Part shown: one piece after another, positions 28,837-38,066 of the stretch
How positions within the stretch are numbered: position 1 is the first letter of the stretch
How the letters are laid out: every line of letters begins with the position of its first letter
DNA from: Sphingomonas sp. Leaf33
Lineage (GTDB): Bacteria; Pseudomonadota; Alphaproteobacteria; Sphingomonadales; Sphingomonadaceae
Assembly: GCF_001421785.1 (NCBI RefSeq)
Contig: NZ_LMLB01000010.1
Span: 37,816-101,815 of the forward strand
Direction of reading: 5' to 3'
Length of the DNA: 64,000 bases
Program-made: the position numbers and the translations under genes
Notes under the pieces: generated by a model
The model's database searches: none
Told to the model about the DNA's origin: nothing
What the model saw: the letters and a program-made list of their open reading frames with translations, nothing else

Positions 28837-29032
28837 AGCCGCGCCATCCTGTCTTGTGTAAATTTTTACCCTGTATTCTAGTGAACTTGACCCATTTGCC
28901 AGCTCCGGAGTGTGCCCGGCCGGGCTTCACCATGGCGGTTCGTCACGGTGAAATGAATTTTTCGGGACACGGGAAGTCACCGTGCGGCGGGGTTTCTTGC
29001 AATGCGCGCGCGTTTTGCGACAGGATGTGCAG

Positions 29033-30628
29033 GTGAGAATACTTGCCTGCAATCCCGGACATGACGGGGCCGTCGCCTATATCGTCGATGGCCAGCTGGT
29101 CTTCTCGCGCGAAGCCGAGAAGAACTCTCGGCCACGCTATTCCCCCCTGACGCCCGAGGATGTGCTGGCCGCGATCGCCGACCTGAATGTGCTGCCCGAT
29201 GTCGTCTGCACAGGCGGATTCTGGCCGGCCGAGTCTACGCTGGTGCAGAATTTTCCCCATGTCTTCTATCTGGGCATTGGAGAAGACAGCGTGGCCGTTC
29301 GGCAGCGGACCATATCGGGCCATACGGTCGATTATTTCTCGTCGTCGCACGAACGCTCGCACCTGCTCTGCGCGTTCGGCATGTCCGGGCTGCCGAAAGG
29401 CACGCCCTGCTATGCGCTGATCTGGGAAGGCGTGATCGGCGCGTTCTACGAGATCGACGCCGACTTCACCATCACCAAGCTCGGCGAGCCGATGACTCAC
29501 CCGGGCGTCCGCTATGCCTTTGCCTATGGCCTGGCCGACCCGACGTTCGACAAGACCGCGGTCGAGGCGCGCTTCACCGATGCGGGCAAGCTGATGGCGC
29601 TGGCGTCGTTTGCGCGGGCCCGCGACGCTACGGCCGAGGAGGAGCGGCTGCTGACGTTCCTGCTGTCCGGCCCGAAACCGCGGCTCGACCTGTACGACGG
29701 TATCGAGACCGCGCCGCATTACAACGTCGGCGTCGAGGATCCCGATTTCCGCGACTTCGCCGGTATCCTCAGCGATCGCATCTTCGATGCTTTCCATGGC
29801 TTTGTCCGAGAGAACATGCCCAAGCGGTTGCCGCTGGTCATCGCCGGTGGCTGCGGGCTCAACTGCGACTGGAACAGCCGCTGGCGGACCAGCGGGCTGT
29901 TCCCCCAGGTGTTCGTGCCGCCGGTCGCGAACGATTCCGGGTCCGCCATCGGCACCGCGATCGACGCGCAGCGGCACTTCACGGGCGACCCGACGATCCG
30001 CTGGGACGTGTATGCGGGCGAGGCGTTTCGGACCGACACTCCGTTCGACCCGGCCCCGTTCGAGATCCTCGACGCCGACGCGGGCCGCGTCGCCGACCTG
30101 CTGGCGAACGACCTGATCCTCGGGTGGGTCAGCGGGCGGTGGGAGATCGGCCCGCGGGCGCTCGGCAACCGGTCGATCCTGGCGGCGCCGTTCACGGACG
30201 CGACCCGTATCCGGCTGAACCGGATCAAGCAGCGCGAGCAGTTCCGCCCGATCGCCCCGATCTGCCTGGAGGAGGATGCCGCGCGCTGGTTCGGCTGCGA
30301 CCATCCGAGCCCCTACATGCTCTATACCTATGTCGCGACGACCGATGCGCTGGCCGCGGTCACTCATGTCAACGGCACCGCGCGCATCCAGACCGTCAGT
30401 CCCGCATCGAACGCGGCGATGTTCGCGCTGCTCACCGCCTTCCGCGCGCAGACGGGCTACGGCGTGCTGTGCAACACATCGCTCAATTTCAACGGCACCG
30501 GCTTCATCAACACCATCGCCGACCTGGCCGCCTATACGCTAAAGCACGAACTCGACGGGTTCGTGGTCGAGGGGCGAGCCTATATTCGTCGCGCATCGGA
30601 AGCATACCGCGCCTATCGCGCCGGATAG
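29033..30628 (+). CDS. NodU/CmcH-family carbamoyltransferase
   Basis: The 531-residue enzyme should transfer a carbamoyl group from carbamoyl phosphate to a hydroxyl, most likely on a capsule sugar. The N-terminal Kae1-like domain shows CNPGHDGAVA, the metal-binding HERSHLL and AGGCGLNCDWN. The C-terminal domain shows GRWEIGPRALGNRSILA, REQFRPIAPICLEE and NTSLNFNGTG. I chose GTG at 29033 because the conserved RILACNPGHDG begins there and an AGGA lies just upstream. The 17 extra codons to 28982 have no family match. Confidence 0.9.
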   Translation: MRILACNPGHDGAVAYIVDGQLVFSREAEKNSRPRYSPLTPEDVLAAIADLNVLPDVVCTGGFWPAESTLVQNFPHVFYLGIGEDSVAVRQRTISGHTVDYFSSSHERSHLLCAFGMSGLPKGTPCYALIWEGVIGAFYEIDADFTITKLGEPMTHPGVRYAFAYGLADPTFDKTAVEARFTDAGKLMALASFARARDATAEEERLLTFLLSGPKPRLDLYDGIETAPHYNVGVEDPDFRDFAGILSDRIFDAFHGFVRENMPKRLPLVIAGGCGLNCDWNSRWRTSGLFPQVFVPPVANDSGSAIGTAIDAQRHFTGDPTIRWDVYAGEAFRTDTPFDPAPFEILDADAGRVADLLANDLILGWVSGRWEIGPRALGNRSILAAPFTDATRIRLNRIKQREQFRPIAPICLEEDAARWFGCDHPSPYMLYTYVATTDALAAVTHVNGTARIQTVSPASNAAMFALLTAFRAQTGYGVLCNTSLNFNGTGFINTIADLAAYTLKHELDGFVVEGRAYIRRASEAYRAYRAG

Positions 30629-30783
30629 GGGCAATAGGCGAGGCGTGCGTCCGGCGTTCGTCCGATCGGCCGCAGTCGTGACAGTCCGGACAATCGCCGC
30701 TATCGGCGCACCTTCCGCTCTTGCAGCCCAGTGACCGGCGCGATCGAGAGTGCGACCGCAACGGGCGATACGATAGCACTGCC

Positions 30784-32244
30784 GTGACCGACCTGCTTTT
30801 CTTCCTGGCGATGCTGGTCGCGACGGTGGCTGTCGAGGCTCTGGCGCGACCGCACGCGGGGACCCTGCGCAGCGCGCGCGGCGTGGCGGTGCACCTGCTG
30901 GTCGTGACCGCGGCGTTCGGCACCTGCCTGATGCTGCTGGGCGGCGTGCCGGTGGCAGCGGGGCTGGCGGCCGCGCTCGTCGCGCTGCTGGTCGTCGCCT
31001 CCAACGCCAAACATGCTGTGCTGGGCGAGCCGCTGATCTTTTCCGACCTGGCGCTGATCGGCGCGCTGGTCAGCCATCCGCGCTTCTATTTCACCGCGAT
31101 CCCGCGCGACAAGCGCTGGGTCTGCGCGATCGGCGCGCTGGCGGTCGTGGCTGGCCTGGCTGCGCTGTTCACGCCGCGGCTGCCCGCGCATCTGGCGGGG
31201 GCGGGCATTGCGCTGGGCGCGCTCGCCGCCCTGCGCGGGGTCGTCGACAGCCGCTGGCTCGCCGCCACCGCCGCCACGCCCGACCTCGACCGCGATGTCG
31301 CGCAACACGGGCTGTTCGCCGTGCTGCTGCTCTACTGGTGGCGCTGGCGGCGCGAAGGCGATCCGGCGCCCCTGCCCCCGCTCGATACACGCGTGCCGCC
31401 AGCCCCCGAGATCGTCGTCGTGGTGCAATGCGAATCCTTTGCCGACCCGGTCGACCTGACCGGCGACGCGGCGCTGGCGCTACCGGCCCTCGCGGCGGCG
31501 CGCGCGGCGGCGTGGCAATGTGGCGACCTGAACGTCAGCGGCTTTGGCGCCTATACGATGCGCACCGAATACGGCGTGCTGTTCGGGCGGAGCGAGGACG
31601 CCCTCGGCTTTCGGCGCTACGATCCGTTCCTGACCGCGGCGCGCGAGGCGTCGCACGCCCTGCCGATGCGCCTGCGGGGCGCGGGCTATCACGGGCGTTT
31701 CGTCCATCCGCACGACCTGCGCTTCTACAACCGCCACCGGCTGATGCCCGCGATCGGGTTCGACGAGCTGACCGGCGAGGCGGCGTTCGCATCGCCGCCG
31801 GTGGGCCAGCGCTACGTCGACGACCGCAGCCTGGCGGCGATGCTGGGGGGCATGGTGACGGCGGCGCAGGGACCCACGCTGATCTACGCGGTCACGATGG
31901 AGAACCACGGGCCGTGGGACGGCGGCACGGGCCGGGGCGACGGTTCGGCGCTGGCGGCCTATCTGCGGCATGTGCGCAGCAGCGACGCGATGCTGGGGGA
32001 TCTGATCGACCGGCTGCACCGGGACGGCCGGTCGGCGCTGCTGGTCTTCTTCGGCGATCACCGGCCGAGCATTCCCGGGGCATCGCTGCCCGGCGGCGAC
32101 CGGCACACGCCCTATGTCATGCTGCGGTTCGGGAGGGGCGCGGACGATGGCGCGCGCCCGGGACGCGTCGACCTGACGCCGGCCGAACTCCACCACGCCA
32201 TCCTGCGGGCGGTCGCCGGGGGCGGTGTCAGCCCGGCGGCGTGA
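30784..32244 (+). CDS. LTA synthase-like phosphoglycerol transferase (sulfatase fold)
   Basis: The 486-residue product has about four N-terminal membrane helices (to about residue 170), then an alkaline-phosphatase/sulfatase-fold domain facing the periplasm. VVVQCESF supplies a metal-binding Glu, GAYTMRTEYGVLFG carries the expected nucleophilic Thr, AVTMENHGPWD supplies a metal or substrate His, and LVFFGDHRPS the DH metal pair. This pattern fits LtaS/MdoB-type phosphoglycerol transferases more than arylsulfatases. It may decorate the capsule with glycerol phosphate. The start is GTG at 30784. The end overlaps the convergent SDR gene by 17 bases. Confidence 0.78.
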   Translation: MTDLLFFLAMLVATVAVEALARPHAGTLRSARGVAVHLLVVTAAFGTCLMLLGGVPVAAGLAAALVALLVVASNAKHAVLGEPLIFSDLALIGALVSHPRFYFTAIPRDKRWVCAIGALAVVAGLAALFTPRLPAHLAGAGIALGALAALRGVVDSRWLAATAATPDLDRDVAQHGLFAVLLLYWWRWRREGDPAPLPPLDTRVPPAPEIVVVVQCESFADPVDLTGDAALALPALAAARAAAWQCGDLNVSGFGAYTMRTEYGVLFGRSEDALGFRRYDPFLTAAREASHALPMRLRGAGYHGRFVHPHDLRFYNRHRLMPAIGFDELTGEAAFASPPVGQRYVDDRSLAAMLGGMVTAAQGPTLIYAVTMENHGPWDGGTGRGDGSALAAYLRHVRSSDAMLGDLIDRLHRDGRSALLVFFGDHRPSIPGASLPGGDRHTPYVMLRFGRGADDGARPGRVDLTPAELHHAILRAVAGGGVSPAA

Positions 32245-33037
32245 GCGACCCCAGCAGGCGGTCGCGCAAGGGACGCGGCAGCAACCGGTCGACCCAGCGC
32301 AGCACCACGAACGGCCAGGGGAAGATCGCGTGGGCGCTGCCCCGATCGACGGCGGCCGCGATCCGCGCCGCGGCCTGGGCGGCGGAGATGACGAACGGGC
32401 GTTTGTCCGGCACGGTGCGATCGAGCGCGGTATCGATGAAGCCCGGCGACACCAGGGTCACGCCGACCCCGTGGCGCCGGACCTCGATCCGCAGCGCCTC
32501 GGCAAATCGCGCAAGTCCGGCCTTGGACCCGGCATAGGCCGGCGCGAACGGCAGCGCGTGGAAGGCGGCGGCCGACCCGACCAGCACGATCCGCCCCGCG
32601 CCGCGCGTCGCCATCGTGCGGGCAAGGGCGGCCGCCAGCGCGGCTGTCGCGACGAAATTGACCAGCCCGGTGCGGGCGACCTGCGTGGCATCCTCGACCA
32701 AGTCGTCGGCGGCGCGGATATTGCCCAGCCCGGCGACGAGCAGCGCGAGACCGATCGGCCCGGCGGCTTGCTCGTCAGCGAGGTGCGCCAGCGCGGCCGG
32801 GATATCCGCCTGATCGACCGACCGGATCGTCGCGTCCGCTCCCGCCGCCCGGCACATCCGTGCGGTCGCCGCGAGCCGGTCGGGATCGCGGCCCCACAGG
32901 ATCAGCCGGCGCCCGGGTCCCGCATAATGCATGGCCAGCGCACGTCCCAGGCCACCCGAGGCCCCGGTAATCAGGATGCGGTCGGGAACCGCGCCTCCGG
33001 GCGAAAGATGATGCGCATCGGGCACGATCGAAGACAA
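32228..33037 (-). CDS. short-chain dehydrogenase/reductase
   Basis: This 269-residue classical SDR has TGASGGLG as the cofactor-binding motif (about residue 24), AGLGN in place of the NNAG motif, VGSAAAF with the catalytic Ser, and YAGSK as the YxxxK pair (about 165). SPGFIDTALDR follows as in the family. The C-terminal IFPWPFVVLRWVDRLLP is hydrophobic and could touch a membrane, as in lipid-acting SDRs. The substrate is unknown. It is divergent from the fatty-acid-hydroxylase-like gene. Confidence 0.85.
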   Translation of the reverse strand: MSSIVPDAHHLSPGGAVPDRILITGASGGLGRALAMHYAGPGRRLILWGRDPDRLAATARMCRAAGADATIRSVDQADIPAALAHLADEQAAGPIGLALLVAGLGNIRAADDLVEDATQVARTGLVNFVATAALAAALARTMATRGAGRIVLVGSAAAFHALPFAPAYAGSKAGLARFAEALRIEVRRHGVGVTLVSPGFIDTALDRTVPDKRPFVISAAQAAARIAAAVDRGSAHAIFPWPFVVLRWVDRLLPRPLRDRLLGSLTPPG

Positions 33038-33091
33038 TTCCTGGAGTTACTGGGAAGAAAGGATGATTTTTGCTGCACCGCAGCTTGATAT

Positions 33092-33100
33092 TGCTTATAC
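33092..33100 (+). promoter_or_regulatory. candidate extended -10 element
   Basis: TGcTTATAC (33092-33100) resembles an extended -10 box and lies about 60 bases before the fatty-acid-hydroxylase-like start, in the divergent gap. No good -35 accompanies it. Confidence 0.2.
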
Positions 33101-33160
33101 CGCCTAGTCCATATGACAGGATCGACATCCTTGTCGGCGGAGCGTAACCGAGGCCTGTTG

Positions 33161-33769
33161 ATGATAAAATACGGTTCTTCATCGCCGCGCGCCCGGTTGT
33201 TCCGCAACGAACGGCTCGAACGGATGACGCTGGTGTCCTTCCGGACATTTGCGATTATTTGGACGGTCATTCTGGCGCTTGCGATCCGGGCCAGCTGGGG
33301 GGCGGCGGCGCCGCTGACGGCCGCCGGGCTGATCGCGGTCGGGATCGCGGCCTGGGTGTTCTTCGAATATGCGATGCACCGTTTCTTCTTCCACCTGAAG
33401 CTGCGCTCGGCCATCGGACGCCGCCTGATCTTCCTTGCGCACGGCAATCATCATGCCGTGCCGGGCGACCCCTATCGCAACATCATGCCGCCGTTGATCA
33501 GCGTGGGACTCGCGATCCCGATCTGGCTGGCGCTGTCGGCGGCGTTCGGCGCGCGCGGGTCGTTGCTTTTCCTCGGTTTCGCGCTCGGCTATGTCGCCTA
33601 TGACACGGTCCATTACGCCTGCCACCAGCTGCCGGTGCGCGGCAAGCTGATGGGGCGGCTGCGCCGCCACCACATCCGCCATCATTGCAGCGAGGAGGAC
33701 GGCAATTACGCGATCACCGCGATCTTCCTCGACCGCGTGTTCGGCACGAATGTCGCCGCCAAGCGCTGA
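33161..33769 (+). CDS. fatty acid hydroxylase/sterol desaturase-fold membrane protein
   Basis: The 202-residue protein has about four membrane segments and the histidine clusters of di-iron membrane oxygenases: HRFFFH, HGNHH, HYACH and RRHHIRHH. It would hydroxylate a lipid or acyl chain. In a sphingomonad a sphingolipid substrate is conceivable, but nothing in the sequence fixes this. ATG at 33161 gives the family's usual N-terminus; a second in-frame ATG lies at 33113. The SDR next door, also possibly lipid-directed, is divergent and shares the control region. Confidence 0.82.
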   Translation: MIKYGSSSPRARLFRNERLERMTLVSFRTFAIIWTVILALAIRASWGAAAPLTAAGLIAVGIAAWVFFEYAMHRFFFHLKLRSAIGRRLIFLAHGNHHAVPGDPYRNIMPPLISVGLAIPIWLALSAAFGARGSLLFLGFALGYVAYDTVHYACHQLPVRGKLMGRLRRHHIRHHCSEEDGNYAITAIFLDRVFGTNVAAKR

Positions 33770-33773
33770 GCTT

Positions 33774-34967
33774 TCACCGCTGTAGCGCGGCGATCGCGTC
33801 GCAGACGATGTCGATATGCGCTTCCCAGGTCGGTGCCTGCCACCCGGCCAGACGCGACAGCTGTGCGGCGTGATGCGGTCCGGCGCGGTGGTGGTCCAGG
33901 ATCAGCCGCTGCCAGCCCGGCCCGTCGAGCGGATCGAGATAGTCGGGCACCGGCCCGCCCGCCTCACGCAGCGCGGGCAGGTCGCTGCAGATCACCGGCG
34001 TGCCCGCCGACAGCGCCTCGGTCACCGGCATCCCGAAGCCTTCGGCGAACGACGGCAGCAGCACCGCGCGCGCGCCGCGCAGCAGCGCATCGAGCTGGCG
34101 GTCCGAACAGCCGTTGCGTTCCTCGACGTGGCCGATCAGCGCGGGGCAGCGCTCCAGCATGTCGATGACCTGTTCGTTCTCCCACCCGCGGCGCCCGACG
34201 ATGATGAGTTTTGGCACCTCGGACGCCGGCAGCGTAGTCGCCATCGCGCGCCACAGGTTGAGCAGCAGCAGATGGTTCTTGCGCGGCTCGATCGTGCCGA
34301 CGCACAGGAAATAGGGTTCGTCGGGCACGACGACGGGCGTCGTCGATGCAGGCACGGCATGGGTGCCGAGCAGCGCGACATGCATGGCGATCGATCGCCC
34401 GCTGCGCGCGATCCACGGTTTCAGCGACTCCCCCGTCGCGCTCGAATTGACGATGACCGCGTCGGCCAGCGCCGTGATCGTCTCGATCCGCCGCTCGTGC
34501 AGCCGCGCGCCGCCGATCCGCGCATATTCGGGATATTCGATCGGGATCAGGTCGTGGACCAGGCACAGGAAGCGCGCGCGTTCGCGTGCCAGGATGGCGC
34601 GCATCTGGTTGGGGTTCGTCAGGTGGTGCGGCGACGCCTGGACATAGACGCTGTCCGGAACCGCGGACACCCGTCGCGGCATCAGGCCGGCCAGCGTCGG
34701 CAGGACGGCGGATACTGGGCGCTGGCGGACCGTGCCGTCCTCGCTTTCCCAGCGGCGTTCGAGCATGTCGAGGAAGCGCAAAGCGCTGTCATGGGGCAAC
34801 CGACCATGGACGCCGGTTGGATGCAGCGCGGCAAAGAGCAGCCGGCGGCCGAAACGGTCGCACAGGCCGCGCGCATAAGCCATCTCGACCCGGTCGACGC
34901 CCGAGGGCGTGTGGTGCCGCACGCGCGAGACGAGCCGCGAGAGATCGAGGATCACCGGACCCGTCAT
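33774..34967 (-). CDS. GT4-family glycosyltransferase
   Basis: The 397-residue group 1 transferase shows SGVDRVEMAYARGL near the N-terminus, CLVHDLIPIEYPEY, FLCVGTIEPRKNHLLLLNLW as the nucleotide-sugar loop, and SFAEGFGMPVTEALSAGTPV as the E-x7-E motif. Two starts are possible. I chose ATG at 34967 because an AAGGG lies six bases before it, while the ATG at 34973 directly abuts that AAGGG. The chosen start overlaps the kpsC stop as ATGA. It may prime or extend the chain just after the Kdo linker, which is inferred only from pairing with kpsC. Confidence 0.87.
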   Translation of the reverse strand: MTGPVILDLSRLVSRVRHHTPSGVDRVEMAYARGLCDRFGRRLLFAALHPTGVHGRLPHDSALRFLDMLERRWESEDGTVRQRPVSAVLPTLAGLMPRRVSAVPDSVYVQASPHHLTNPNQMRAILARERARFLCLVHDLIPIEYPEYARIGGARLHERRIETITALADAVIVNSSATGESLKPWIARSGRSIAMHVALLGTHAVPASTTPVVVPDEPYFLCVGTIEPRKNHLLLLNLWRAMATTLPASEVPKLIIVGRRGWENEQVIDMLERCPALIGHVEERNGCSDRQLDALLRGARAVLLPSFAEGFGMPVTEALSAGTPVICSDLPALREAGGPVPDYLDPLDGPGWQRLILDHHRAGPHHAAQLSRLAGWQAPTWEAHIDIVCDAIAALQR

Positions 34968-36574
34968 CGCCATCCCTTCAGCAGCCAGCCCTGCACCCGG
35001 CGTGCCCGCGTGATCCACCCGTCGCGGGCAAAGGTACTGCCGTCGCTCATCCGACGGATCAGCATCTCGGGCGGGCACGGCAGGCCGGTCACGGGGTCGA
35101 GATAGCGCGGATAGGCGATCAGCACCGCCGCGATCAGCGCCTCCAGCGTGCGGGTGCGGCCGCGCCGCGGCGGGACCGGCGCCAGGTCGCGCGTCAGCCC
35201 CCAGCCTGCGTAGAACGGCAGGCCGTGGCACACGACCTCGCGACCGCGCAGCAGCGCCTCGAACCCGGTGAGCGAGGTCAGCACATGCACCGCATCGACC
35301 TGGTCGAGGAGTGTCGCCATCCCGCCGCCGCGCACGACGCGATCGACATGTTGCAGCGCATCGTCGTCGCGTACCGTCCCCGTGCGGTGGCCGGCATCGA
35401 CATCGGGGTGCGGGCGAAACCAGATCTCGGCATCGGGCTCCAGCGCACGGACGCGGGCCAGCAGTTCGAGGTTGCTGGCGAGGCCGCCGCCGCCCAGCAG
35501 CACCGACATATCGTCCTCGACCTGCCCCGGCACCAGCACGCGGCGGACGCCGTCCGGTCGGCGCGCGGGCGCATCGGCGGGCGCATCCTGGCCGTATTTG
35601 CTGATGCCGGCCGCCAAGATCGTGTCGCGGAGCCGGTCGGCGCGCGCGAGCAGTGCGGATGAAAAGTCGCGCTCGGCCAGCATCGCTTCCAGGTCGCTCG
35701 ACCGGCTCGGGTCGTAATGGATGCCGCGGCGGTCGACCGTGACCGACGACGGCGGCACGAAATTGCTGCCCAGGCCCACCGACCGGACGAACCCGTCCTC
35801 GACCCGGACCAGCGGCACACCGCGCCTCGCGGCGTCGGCGACCATCGCGGGTGAGATGCGCGACGGCCAGACCGCGACGGCGCCGCCCGTGCGTGCGGCA
35901 TGGGTCAGCGCGCGGCGTTCGGAGCGCAGGAACCGCAGGCGACGCGCGGGGCTCCACAGGAAGCGTGCGATCTCGCTTCGCTTCCACCAGCTGAAGCCGA
36001 CCGCGGCGACGATGGTGCGATTGGCGTCGAGCACCTGCCGCCACAGCGCCAGCGTGGCGACGCTCGCGTCGACATCGCTGTCCTCTCCGGTGAACGGGTC
36101 GCGGTAACTTGCACGCAGCAGGTCGGTGGCGACCGCGATGCGCAGGCGTGGTGCGTCGTCACCGGGCGTGCCGAAGCGACCGGCCGACAGCAGATGTACC
36201 GGCACGCCGGCGATCGTCGCGATTGCCGTCCAGGGGTCGTCGCCATGCGCGACGACGGCGGCGGCCTGTGGAATCGCGCTCCAGGGATCGGTCTGCGCCG
36301 TGTCTGCGATCCGGACGACCGGCCCCGCCGGCAGCGGCGGCCCGGCGATGGCGTCGGTCGTGCGTACGATCACCGCGCCGGCAGGGACAGCGCCGGGGGC
36401 GCCCCAGAAACACCCACCCACGCGACCCTCGCGGATCGTGGCGAACAGCGTGTCGATCCGCTCCGGTGACGGGTCGGTCGATAAATCCGGTATGTCTTGC
36501 GCTGGCCGGGCGATCGTCGCATCGGCCCAGGGAAACGGCGGCTCGCGCAGCAGGGGCAGATCGGGCTGGATCAC
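34964..36574 (-). CDS. kpsC: capsule linker Kdo transferase KpsC with short first module
   Basis: KpsC normally has two GT-B Kdo-transferase modules in about 670 residues and adds alternating beta-Kdo residues. Here about 536 residues remain. The second module is intact: FSWWKRSEIARFL, RVEDGFVRSVGLGSNF (about residue 256), HYDPSRSSDLE, WFRPHPDVDAGHR (about 388) and LTSLTGFEALLRGREVVCHG. The first is reduced to about 190 residues resembling only its C-terminal half (GVPVHLLSAGRFG, YRDPFTGE), without its own EDGF motif. No ATG is available. GTG at 36574 is the best start, and TTG at 36595 is possible. An in-frame extension into the upstream gene looks artefactual. Confidence 0.82.
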   Translation of the reverse strand: MIQPDLPLLREPPFPWADATIARPAQDIPDLSTDPSPERIDTLFATIREGRVGGCFWGAPGAVPAGAVIVRTTDAIAGPPLPAGPVVRIADTAQTDPWSAIPQAAAVVAHGDDPWTAIATIAGVPVHLLSAGRFGTPGDDAPRLRIAVATDLLRASYRDPFTGEDSDVDASVATLALWRQVLDANRTIVAAVGFSWWKRSEIARFLWSPARRLRFLRSERRALTHAARTGGAVAVWPSRISPAMVADAARRGVPLVRVEDGFVRSVGLGSNFVPPSSVTVDRRGIHYDPSRSSDLEAMLAERDFSSALLARADRLRDTILAAGISKYGQDAPADAPARRPDGVRRVLVPGQVEDDMSVLLGGGGLASNLELLARVRALEPDAEIWFRPHPDVDAGHRTGTVRDDDALQHVDRVVRGGGMATLLDQVDAVHVLTSLTGFEALLRGREVVCHGLPFYAGWGLTRDLAPVPPRRGRTRTLEALIAAVLIAYPRYLDPVTGLPCPPEMLIRRMSDGSTFARDGWITRARRVQGWLLKGWR

Positions 36575-36621
36575 GGTCGCCGGTCTGTCGGGCAAATCCG
36601 CAGACGACGCAAGCCGCGCAC

Positions 36622-37236
36622 TCAGGGCCGAAGGTCCCAGGCGGCCAGGCGCAGGCGCCCCGCGCGCCGTTCGATAACGCCGTACGCGCCGGTGCGCAGC
36701 TTGAGCGTCGACAGGCCGGTCGCCTGCGCCTGCACGTCGGGATCGGAGAAGAGCGCGAAGCGCGCCGCACCGTTGCTGGTGACGATCAGGACATCGCCTT
36801 GGCCCGCCCGCCACAGCCCGCGCCACCCGGCGACCCGGCGGTCGGGCTCGACGATCCAGTCGGGCGGCGGCACGGCCCGCGCGTCCCAGGCGGCGAGTGC
36901 CGCGGCGCCGATGCGATCGATGACTGCCGCGTCGGTCGCATCCTCGTCCGGGCCATGGTCGATCTCGGTCAGCCAGTCGGCGGTTTCGGTCGCAGGCGGC
37001 GTGCTCTGCCGGGCGAGGATATGGTCGATCGTCGCGCGCGTCCGCCGGAGGGGGGCAGCGATCGCGCGGTCGAACCGTCGGTGGGCAAAGGCGTCGCCAA
37101 GTGCGCGCGCCTGCACGATCCCGCTCGCGACCAGCGGCAGGTCGGTACGTGCACCGATCCGCCGCGGTATCTCGTCGGGGCCGAAGGTATTGCCGTGGCG
37201 GACGATCGTGACGGTAAGATCGCCCCTCACGTCCAT
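36622..37236 (-). CDS. histidine-phosphatase-fold protein in the Kdo cluster
   Basis: The 204-residue product has the phosphoglycerate-mutase-like fold: TIVRHGNTFG holds the phosphorylated His, APLRRTRATIDHIL the second arginine, and LTEIDHGPDEDA the acidic loop. Where the family has a second catalytic His (usually SHG), this protein has VTSNGAARF, an Asn. It overlaps kdsB by 10 bases, and GTG at 37230 is an alternative start. Position inside kpsC-kdsB-kdsD, with no kdsC in the window, makes a Kdo-8-phosphate phosphatase role an attractive but untested idea. The His-to-Asn change may instead mean altered or lost activity. Confidence 0.8.
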   Translation of the reverse strand: MDVRGDLTVTIVRHGNTFGPDEIPRRIGARTDLPLVASGIVQARALGDAFAHRRFDRAIAAPLRRTRATIDHILARQSTPPATETADWLTEIDHGPDEDATDAAVIDRIGAAALAAWDARAVPPPDWIVEPDRRVAGWRGLWRAGQGDVLIVTSNGAARFALFSDPDVQAQATGLSTLKLRTGAYGVIERRAGRLRLAAWDLRP

Positions 37237-38066
37237 GACAGCGCAGGCTCGCCGTGCAGCGCGATCAGCCGCTCGGCCATCGCGACGTCCTCGGCCGTGT
37301 CGATTCCCGACATGGCGTGGCGGGGGGGCGGCACTTCGATCGTCGCGATGTCCACGCCCTGCTCCAGGAAGCGCAACTGCTCCAACCCCTCGAGCCGTTC
37401 GTAGGTCGTCGGCGGCGTCGCCTCGAACCGCTCCAGCGCGGCGTAGCGATAGGCGTAGAGCCCGATATGGCGATACACCGGCGACAGCGCGTCGTCCCCG
37501 CGCAGCCAGGCCTCGTCGCGGATCGCCGGGATCACCGTCTTGGAGAACCACAGCGCGCGTCCGTCGGCGCGGCGCGTGCAGGTGGTGCCGCTGAACGGCG
37601 AGAGGCGCTTGTGGTCGCGCAAGGCATCGAGCGCGTCCCACGACAGCCGCACGACCGGCGTCGCGACGCCGCACGACGAGGCACGCAGCGCGCCGATCAG
37701 CGCGGCGATGGTATCGGGCGCGACGAACGGCGCATCGCCTTGCAGGTTGACGACGATCGGGGGCGCGGGCGTCCGCACGGCGGCAGCCGCCCAGGCGCGG
37801 CCCGATCCCGAACTGATCGCGGGATCGGTCAGGACCGCGGCGCACCCCAGGTCCTGCGCGTGCGCGGCGATGCGGTCGTCGTCGGTCGCGACCACGATCT
37901 CGGCACGGCCGATCCGGCGCACCGCGTCTTCCGCGACGGCAACGACGCGCCCGAGCAGGGTCTGCCCGGCGATCGAGATCAGCGGCTTGCCCGGCAGTCG
38001 CTGCGACCCATAGCGCGCGGGGATGACGATGAGGTCGGGTGCGGCGACCGATCCGCGCTCAGGCAA
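37227..38066 (-). CDS. kdsB: CMP-Kdo synthetase KdsB
   Basis: The 279-residue enzyme activates Kdo as CMP-Kdo, the donor used by KpsC and KpsS. VIPARYGSQRLPGKPL is the nucleotide-binding loop, VVATDDDRIAAHA the second motif, VNLQGDAPFV the metal-site region and RHIGLYAYR the substrate region. SGSGRAWAAA replaces the more usual SGTDR stretch. It overlaps kdsD by 8 bases and the phosphatase-fold gene by 10, so 36622-39051 is a tightly coupled Kdo supply operon. Confidence 0.93.
   Translation of the reverse strand: MPERGSVAAPDLIVIPARYGSQRLPGKPLISIAGQTLLGRVVAVAEDAVRRIGRAEIVVATDDDRIAAHAQDLGCAAVLTDPAISSGSGRAWAAAAVRTPAPPIVVNLQGDAPFVAPDTIAALIGALRASSCGVATPVVRLSWDALDALRDHKRLSPFSGTTCTRRADGRALWFSKTVIPAIRDEAWLRGDDALSPVYRHIGLYAYRYAALERFEATPPTTYERLEGLEQLRFLEQGVDIATIEVPPPRHAMSGIDTAEDVAMAERLIALHGEPALSWT

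Noticed and set aside
34974..36044. In-frame extension of the GT4 gene through kpsC
   Set aside because: It is an Arg/Ala-rich mirror of kpsC. The ATGA overlap and AAGGG site support the start at 34967.
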